Shown here one piece after another: positions 62,247 to 64,000 of a stretch of 64,000 bases of DNA. Origin of the DNA: DTPU01 sp963827855 (lineage in GTDB: Bacteria; Planctomycetota; Phycisphaerae; Sedimentisphaerales; Anaerobacaceae); contig CAWHBY010000002.1 in NCBI GenBank assembly GCA_963827855.1, positions 1-64,000 on the forward strand. The letters are read 5' to 3'. A model generated the notes under the pieces. That model saw only the letters and a program-made list of their open reading frames with translations, did not search any database and was not told the DNA's origin. Each line of letters starts with the position of its first letter. Position 1 is the first letter of the stretch. The translations under genes and the position numbers were made by a program.

Positions 62247-64000
62247 TGAAGAAGATCCTCTTTCTGATCCTCCCTATTCTCCTGATCGTGTCCGTCGCGT
62301 TCACTGTCTTCGGGGTCGTCCAGGTCGGCTTCGAGGAGGACAGGCTGACGGACGATCTCAAGAGAAAGGCCCGGGCGGTCGGGGAGAGCCTTGAATTCTC
62401 AGCACAGCTTGTCCTCGCCAGCCGAGACCTGGAAGGCGCCAATCGGCTGGTCGAGAGCTTCCAGAAGAGGGAGCGGCTGCAGGGGTGCGCCATCTATGAC
62501 AAGGACGGCACGATCCTGGCCGTGACCGCGCGCATCGCAGATTGGGGCCGGGACGAGGGGCCTTACGTCAAAGGGGTGCTGGCCAAGAAATCGCCGCAGG
62601 GCCGGCTCAAGCGGTTCGGGGAATACTCCGTATTCTGCTATGCCCTACCGATCCTGGACAGCCAGGGCGGAGATCTTGGAGTCGTCGAGGTCATCTATGA
62701 TACCTCGGACATCTTCTCTCAGTTGACGGCCCTGTGGCGGCGTCTGAGCATCACCCTGATCGTGTTGCTCCTGGTGATCATCTTGATCATGCTCGTGATC
62801 CAACGGCGGATATTCGTGCTGCCCGTAATCCGGCTGACTGAGTGGTTCCGGCTGTTCCAGCAAGGTGAAATGGACGCAGCCCACCCCATCAAGCCAGGGG
62901 ATGAACTGGGAAGACTGGCCAGCGAGGTGGAGCAGGTAGCCTTGAGTCTCAGGGTCGCGCGCAAGGTAGCGTCTCAGAAGGCCTCCGAGCGGCTGGATAG
63001 AGAGGAGTCGTGGACCGAAGCCCGGCTCCGGGACGTCATCCGCGCGAAGCTGGGGGAGAATGCCCTCTATCTGGTGTCCAACAGGGAGCCCTACATGCAC
63101 GTCCTCGATGAGGCCGCAGGGGCCCCTCGGTGCATACGCCCGGCAGGTGGGGTGGTCACGGCTCTGGACCCCATCATGCGTGCCTCCGGGGGCATGTGGA
63201 TTGCACACGGGGCAGGCAATGCGGACCGGCAATTCGTCAACTCCAAAGACAAGCTGGGCGTCCCTCCCGAAGACATCGGCTACATCCTGAAGAGGGTGTG
63301 GCTCTCCAAGGAAGAGGAGCAGGGATATTACTACGGGCTTTCCAATGAGGGCCTGTGGCCACTCTGCCATATCACGCACACGAGGCCCATGTTCCGTGAA
63401 GCCGATTGGCGGGCCTACAGAGAGGTCAACCAGAAGTTCGCCGACAGCCTGTTGCAGGAGTTGCCGGCCCGGAATCCCTTCGTCTTCATACAGGACTACC
63501 ACTTCACCCTGCTGGCCAAGATGATCAAGGAGAGGCGGCCAGATACGAGCATCGCCTTGTTTTGGCACATCCCCTGGCCCAATCCCGAGGTCTTCGCCAC
63601 CTGCCCCTATTATGAACAGATCCTGGATGGGATGTTGGCCTGCGATCTGATCGGCTTCCAGGCGCAGATCTACTGCAACAACTTCCTGGACACAGCGAAC
63701 CGGCTGCTCGAATCCCGTGTGGATGCAGAAACTTTCAGCGTGGTGCGCCTGGGCAAGGAAACCACGATCCGGGCCTTTCCGATCAGCGTGAACGATACCC
63801 TGGACCGAGGGCTCACCGGCGAAGAAGAAGATGACATCGACCGCCTTCGCAAGGAATACGGTCTGCAGGACAAAGTCGTGGCGGTGGGAGTGGACCGGCT
63901 CGACTACACGAAGGGTCTTCTCGAGCGAGTGGCGGCCGTCGATCGGTTCATCGAGAAGTACCCTGAGTACAAGAAGCGATTCGTCTTCATCCAGTTGGCC
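62247..64000 (+). CDS. otsA: Trehalose-6-phosphate synthase (GT20) with N-terminal membrane sensor and HAMP, partial
   Basis: 584 residues before the window ends. Residues about 4-26 are a membrane helix, 27-166 an extracytoplasmic Cache-like sensor (LQGCAIYDKDGTILAVTARI; GVVEVIYDTSDI), 167-187 a second helix, and 188-240 a HAMP-like linker (VIRLTEWFRLFQQGEMDAAHPIKPGDELGRLASEV). GT20 starts near 273 (YLVSNREPYMHV), then RPAGGVVTALDPIMRASGGMW, VFIQDYHFTLLAKMI, FWHIPWPNPEVF and VGVDRLDYTKGLLERVAAV. It makes trehalose-6-phosphate from UDP-glucose and glucose-6-phosphate; a related glucosyl-acceptor specificity (for example glucosylglycerol-phosphate) cannot be excluded. Normal OtsA is soluble. 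Confidence 0.82.

Overview
The window looks like two unrelated pieces of bacterial DNA joined near position 9,531-9,554. Bases 1-9,530 resemble Anaerolineae-type Chloroflexota: an oligopeptide ABC transporter operon, a response regulator, tRNA-Gln, glmU and cdd. Nearly every gene there is broken by indels every few hundred bases, while the tRNA and one small gene are intact, so low-coverage long-read errors are likelier than real decay. From about 9,555 to the end the DNA is GC-rich and mostly clean, with only four single-base frameshifts noted (about 17,618; 33,667; 34,471; 44,031). Its content (secreted glycosidases, many secreted proteins, a Tat-exported Gfo/Idh protein, a low-complexity-rich type II secretion system, a long-tailed Rho) suggests a polysaccharide-degrading Planctomycetota-like bacterium. 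Both taxonomic calls are inferences.

Layout of the right part. 9.5-18.4 kb: a glycan/cell-surface locus made of paralogue pairs (two GNAT-like proteins, two left-handed beta-helix acyltransferases, two GT-B glycosyltransferase-like proteins) and an acyltransferase-3 membrane enzyme fused to a secreted beta-helix. 18.5-28.8 kb: exported S41 peptidase, metallo-beta-lactamase-fold hydrolase, clan GH-A glycosidase, HEAT-repeat/discoidin protein, Tat-exported Gfo/Idh oxidoreductase, a small ferredoxin and a truncated sodium:solute symporter. 29.4-36.2 kb: a polyuronate (pectin-type) catabolic operon: GH88/105 unsaturated uronyl hydrolase, KduI, KduD, KdgK, Eda and a heparinase II/III-type lyase, together giving a route from unsaturated oligouronides to pyruvate and glyceraldehyde-3-phosphate. 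36.3-49.7 kb (minus strand): an eleven-gene type II secretion operon, probably the export route for such hydrolases. 50.1-55.5 kb: queF, a zinc-ribbon protein, a glycogen-synthase-like glycosyltransferase, coaE and rho. 56.4-64 kb: GH42 beta-galactosidase, an SRPBCC protein, a DUF4932-like metallopeptidase, an MscS channel and a membrane-anchored, sensor-fused trehalose-6-phosphate synthase that runs off the end.

The most unusual signals are non-coding. (1) Two inverted copies of a 548/688-bp element with terminal inverted repeats, 10-bp flanking direct repeats and hairpins that differ in sequence but keep their pairing; each copy sits 20-31 bp upstream of the -35 box of a glycosidase gene. 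(2) A set of short arrays, mostly heptamers and each with its own sequence, placed just 3' of stop codons and often forming inverted repeats. (3) GTAG-headed hairpins resembling REP elements. (4) A four-hairpin leader with a strong promoter upstream of the sensor-fused trehalose-phosphate synthase gene.
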